Positions 61,070-64,000 of a stretch of DNA of 64,000 nt are shown here, one piece after another; the first letter of the stretch is position 1; the number at the start of each line of letters is the position of its first letter. A model generated the notes under the pieces. The model made no database searches and was not told the origin of the DNA. It saw only the letters and a program-made list of their open reading frames with translations. Source of the DNA: Mesorhizobium mediterraneum. Its GTDB lineage: Bacteria; Pseudomonadota; Alphaproteobacteria; Rhizobiales; Rhizobiaceae. A program made the translations under genes and the position numbers. The stretch covers positions 815,566-879,565 of the forward strand of contig NZ_NPKI01000015.1 in NCBI RefSeq assembly GCF_002284565.1, written 5' to 3'.

Positions 61070-61118
61070 GGCAATTCACTAGGGTTGGCATTAACTCAGC
61101 ACAACTTGGACGAAAGTC

Positions 61119-61490
61119 ATGACACTGGAATTCCAAATAGCCGAAATCCCGGATCGCCTTGCCCGCGGCCTTCTGACGAAGCTACCAGCTTTGAGGTTCG
61201 GAGCCTCCGTCGTTGTGGGCTGGTGGCAACGGAGCGAGACCGAACACGCACTACACCGACTATCGGATCGTGATCTGGCGGACATAGGTATTGCGCGTCG
61301 CGATATTCGCGAGTTTGCTTGGACTGGCACCGTCGCAGCCAGCGAGCGACGAAACAGATCACCGGCCGCTGCCATGGATGCGCTTGCCTGCGGGGAATCC
61401 CATGCCCCGAGCGGATGGATGGAAGCTGATCCCTTTCGCGACGGCTCACGAATTAATGCGATGCCCACGAAGCCGCGGTCAACGCGATAG
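61119..61490 (+). CDS. DUF1127 domain-containing protein
   Basis: Small protein of 123 residues. The central WWQRSETEHALHRLSDRDLADIGIARRDIREF is the DUF1127 motif, an Arg-rich helical element common in alphaproteobacteria. Small DUF1127 proteins of Agrobacterium affect phosphate and carbon metabolism through RNA binding; longer ones like this are uncharacterised. The C-terminal 50 residues are of low complexity and may not be conserved. It is followed after 43 bases by a methyltransferase gene. Confidence 0.75.
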   Translation: MTLEFQIAEIPDRLARGLLTKLPALRFGASVVVGWWQRSETEHALHRLSDRDLADIGIARRDIREFAWTGTVAASERRNRSPAAAMDALACGESHAPSGWMEADPFRDGSRINAMPTKPRSTR

Positions 61491-61533
61491 CGCCGCCGGT
61501 CTTGAAACAAGCGTTACCAGAGAGGCAGACAGA

Positions 61534-62268
61534 ATGCATGATGACGGGCTTTTCGACGAGAAGATCGCTGCGACCTACGATGATGATAAAGGCATCTCTG
61601 CGCCCGAGGTGATCGAGCCGGCCGTTGATCTCCTGGCCGAGCTCGCAGGAGGCGGGCGCGCCTTGGAATTCGCGATCGGAACCGGACGCATCGCACTTCC
61701 TCTCGCGCGGAAAGGGGTGCAGGTGGAGGGCATCGAGCTTTCGAGGCCGATGGTGTCTCGCCTTCGCGCTAAAGAAGGAGGCGCGGAGATCTCGGTAGCG
61801 ATCGGCGATATGGTAACGACGAATGTCGCGAGACGGTTCTCACTCGTCTATCTGGTTTTCAATACGATAAACAACCTGACATCGCAGGACGCTCAGCTCG
61901 CCTGCTTCCGGAACGCAGCCGCGCATCTCGAACCTGGTGGACACTTCCTGATTGAGGTCGGTGTGCCACCGCTTCAGCGGCTGCCGGTCGGCGAGACGAT
62001 CCTGGCGTTCGACCACGGCGAAACGCATTGGGGCGTCGACGAGTACGACGTGGTGAACCAGAATTTCTCGTCCCATCACATCTGGCTCCGTGACGGAAGC
62101 TATGAGCGATGCTCAGTACCGTTTCGCTATGCCTGGCCAGCTGAATTCGATCTTATGGCGCGACTGGCTGGTTTAAGGCTCAAAGAGCGTTGGGGCGGCT
62201 GGAAAAAGGAGCTGTTCACGCAGGTCAGCGATAAACATGTCTCCGTCTGGCAGAAGGTTGAAGGTTAG
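61534..62268 (+). CDS. Class I SAM-dependent methyltransferase
   Basis: Soluble methyltransferase of 244 residues. ALEFAIGTGRIALPLARKGVQVEGIELS is motif I with the acidic residue that holds SAM, and YLVFNTINNLTSQDAQLACFRNAAAHLEPGGHFLIEV holds motifs II and III. The C-terminal half is the substrate part. I start at the ATG at 61534, nine bases after AGAGG; the open frame upstream overlaps the DUF1127 gene. Similar proteins are annotated only by class; the methyl acceptor is unknown. Confidence 0.88.
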   Translation: MHDDGLFDEKIAATYDDDKGISAPEVIEPAVDLLAELAGGGRALEFAIGTGRIALPLARKGVQVEGIELSRPMVSRLRAKEGGAEISVAIGDMVTTNVARRFSLVYLVFNTINNLTSQDAQLACFRNAAAHLEPGGHFLIEVGVPPLQRLPVGETILAFDHGETHWGVDEYDVVNQNFSSHHIWLRDGSYERCSVPFRYAWPAEFDLMARLAGLRLKERWGGWKKELFTQVSDKHVSVWQKVEG

Positions 62269-62532
62269 GACGCGTGGAGCGAAGCGTCATCACCCTCGTC
62301 CGCAACGCGCCGATGGGAAGCCGGCCGCTTTCAACGCCATGCCGCTGCTTCCGGTCACACGCAGCAGGCAACGAGAGCATCTCCTGCATCTTGGCTTTAT
62401 CGTTGGCGTGTCCGCTTTCAGGATATGTTGAAGCCAGCCCAAACGACCGACATTAGGCGCAAAGCTGTCATGCACGGCTCCGTTTGCGAGAGTCTGCTTC
62501 GGTCAAAAGCAGCCCCGGCTCCAGCGGTTCCC

Positions 62533-63513
62533 CTACCGATCCTCAATAATCCGCAAATACGCCGCCGTCACAAACAGCACGATCAATCCAAACAATATCC
62601 GCCGCGCGCCCTCCGGCATCTGGAGAATAGTCAGCAGCGTCGTCAGCACGGTGAGGATCAGCGCCCCGATGATGGTGCCGGTGTAGCCGCCGCGGCCGCC
62701 GAAGATAGAGGTTCCGCCGATCACGGCGGCTGCCACCGAAGGCAGCACCAGCGGCTCGGCCAGCGACAGCGACGGCGCCTTTATCAGGCCGATATAGAGC
62801 AGCCCGGTGATGCCGGCGAGCACGCTCGAGATGACGTAGAGCGCTGTGATCACCTGCCAATAGCGGACGCCGGACAGGCGTGCCGCCCCTTCATTGTCGC
62901 CGACCGCGTAAAGCAGGCGGCCAAAGCCGGTGCGGTTCAAGGTGAAGACGATGAGGACGGCGATGGGCACGAACAGCAGCAGCGCGTTGGGCACGCCATA
63001 GGTCAGGCCAGTGCCCAGCCAGGCCAGGAAGGGCGGAATCTTGGCGCCCGAAGCGATGACGGTTCGCTGGTAGACCTGCAGGCAGCCGGTGCCGATCAGG
63101 CTGGTGCCGAGCGTCATGATCAGCGGGTGCACGCGAAAGACGCCGACGCCGATGCCGTTGACCAGGCCGATGAGCACCGCCGGCACCAAGGCGATGAGGA
63201 TCGCCACCGCAGGGTCATGATTGACGACCTGCGTCGCCATGATGAAGGCGCTCATCGTCGCCACGGTTCCGACCGACAGGTCGATGCCGCCGGTCAGCAT
63301 GGTCATGGTCTGGCAGCCGGCAAGAATTGCCAGCGGGATGGCGAACTTGACCGTGTTGGCGAGCCAGCGCTCGTTGACGATGCCGGGGCGCAGGACCTGC
63401 AGGATCACCACCAGCATGACCAGCAGGATGATCAGCGGGATCAGCGGCCGGTCGGCCATGAAACGCTTCAGGCGGCGGCCGAAGGGGACGGGTTGGATCG
63501 CTGATATGCTCAT
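62533..63513 (-). CDS. Sugar-type ABC transporter permease (RbsC-like)
   Basis: Inner-membrane permease of 326 residues in the BPD_transp_2 class used by ribose, xylose and autoinducer-2 importers. The conserved segment LAGCQTMTMLTGGIDLSVGTVATMSA is the family hallmark, and PSVAAAVIGGTSIFGGRGGYTGTIIGALIL is the second. It follows another permease of the same family on the same strand, with the palindromic element in between, so the importer has two permease genes. ATPase and binding-protein genes presumably lie to the right. Confidence 0.9.
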   Translation of the reverse strand: MSISAIQPVPFGRRLKRFMADRPLIPLIILLVMLVVILQVLRPGIVNERWLANTVKFAIPLAILAGCQTMTMLTGGIDLSVGTVATMSAFIMATQVVNHDPAVAILIALVPAVLIGLVNGIGVGVFRVHPLIMTLGTSLIGTGCLQVYQRTVIASGAKIPPFLAWLGTGLTYGVPNALLLFVPIAVLIVFTLNRTGFGRLLYAVGDNEGAARLSGVRYWQVITALYVISSVLAGITGLLYIGLIKAPSLSLAEPLVLPSVAAAVIGGTSIFGGRGGYTGTIIGALILTVLTTLLTILQMPEGARRILFGLIVLFVTAAYLRIIEDR

Positions 63514-63566
63514 GAGATTGCTCGCGATTGGGGTGGCGCGATGCCGGGAGAGAATGGTGCTCTACG

Positions 63567-63726
63567 GCGCCCCCCTCTGTCCTGCCGGACATCTCCCCCT
63601 CTTGGGGGGAGATTGGCAGCTTCACACTCGGCGCCCTTCTTGCACCTTCGGAGATTGGCGAAAACCGTAGCGACGGCCAATCTCCCCCCAAGAGGGGGAG
63701 ATGTCCGGCAGGACAGAGGGGGGCGC
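63567..63726. repeat. Long palindromic intergenic element, copy 2
   Basis: Arms 63567-63617 and 63676-63726 are a perfect 51-bp inverted repeat around a 58-bp centre. The element matches the one at 8703-8862 along its whole length, including the centre (GCAGCTTC near the left arm). Where the copies differ (GGCC to GTCC and GGCC to GGAC; TCAAGG to TCTTGG), the partner arm differs to match. It lies between two permease genes of one importer. Confidence 0.92.
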
Positions 63727-63775
63727 GAAGGATCGCTACGCTCATGCCGATCTGCCAGCGTCACGGCATTGCTCA

Positions 63776-64000
63776 TCATTGCCGCCCCCTCATCGTAATA
63801 AATGCGCCGAACATCACCACGGCGACCATGATCGCGCCTTCGATGATTGCCGTGACGTTGGGATCGATGGCCAGAAGCGTCAGGTCGGTGCGCACCAGGC
63901 GCAGCACGAAGACCGCGACGATCGGGCCGAGCAGTCCGCCCTTGCCGCCGCCAAGTGCGACGCCGCCGAGCACCACCGCAGCCACGCTGGCAAGAAGATA
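63776..64000 (-). CDS. Sugar-type ABC transporter permease (partial, N-terminus outside window)
   Basis: The last 74 residues of a permease of the RbsC family run from the right edge to the stop at 63776. YLLASVAAVVLGGVALGGGKGGLLGP is the conserved C-terminal region with the Gly-rich turn, followed by NVTAIIEGAIMVAVVMFGAFI, the last membrane span. It is the upstream partner of the permease at 62533-63513. The start lies beyond position 64000. Confidence 0.85.
   Translation of the reverse strand, partial: YLLASVAAVVLGGVALGGGKGGLLGPIVAVFVLRLVRTDLTLLAIDPNVTAIIEGAIMVAVVMFGAFITMRGRQ

Overview
The window looks like chromosome from a high-GC alphaproteobacterium of the Rhizobiales, most like Mesorhizobium. 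The evidence is the strong GC bias at third codon positions, the many ABC importers with solute-binding proteins, a RirA-type iron motif (TGA-N9-TCA) in front of siderophore genes, an aquaporin-containing ars operon of the rhizobial type, and two copies of a long palindromic intergenic element of the kind common in mesorhizobia. I saw no rRNA, tRNA, CRISPR array, phage gene or intact transposase. The genus is inferred from these traits; no search was run.

Layout. 1-7473: a polyamine-type binding protein (cut by the left edge) faces a GntR-led operon of a family 1 glycosyltransferase, a gamma-glutamylamine synthetase, a gamma-glutamylamine oxidase and a thiolase. 7638-12426: a complete BMP-type (nucleoside-like) ABC importer with a palindromic repeat inside it. 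12450-17377: an NmrA-like protein, a two-subunit molybdenum hydroxylase and an AraC regulator. 17402-23406: two small membrane proteins, a DUF4212/sodium-solute symporter pair and a protein fusing exonuclease, CBS and DUF294 domains. 23860-27082: a flavin monooxygenase, two small membrane proteins and a luciferase-like monooxygenase.

27090-34296: a LacI-linked operon (read leftward) with a complete spermidine/putrescine-type ABC importer, a guanidino-group hydrolase, a biuret-hydrolase-like cysteine hydrolase and a GYD protein. The gene set suggests uptake of a guanidino compound followed by guanidino to ureido to ammonia conversion. 34568-43087: a siderophore uptake system, with receptor, binding protein and double permease on one strand and ATPase, ExbB, ExbD and TonB on the other, sharing a control region with two RirA-like boxes. 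43239-49111: an arsenic cluster in two units (ArsR, Trx-type ArsC, aquaporin, Grx-type ArsC, ArsH; then ArsR, a Cys-tailed flavoprotein and an MFS transporter).

49114-53054: a three-gene, overlap-coupled unit of a choline/betaine-type binding protein, an alpha/beta hydrolase and an amidase, with a divergent TetR regulator. 53193-58625: a HerA-like ATPase, an AmpH-like serine hydrolase, a LVIVD-repeat protein and a divergent LysR regulator. 58626-59655 is a decayed stretch with a broken LysR gene and a frameshifted partial copy of the HerA-like gene's 3' end. 59656-62268: FKBP isomerase, AraC regulator, DUF1127 protein and methyltransferase. 62533-64000: two sugar-type ABC permeases separated by the second palindromic element; the last is cut by the right edge.

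The most promising candidates for an undescribed system are the guanidino/ureido operon, the glycosyltransferase inside a gamma-glutamylamine operon, the binding protein/esterase/amidase unit, and the arsenic flavoprotein with its Cys-rich tail.
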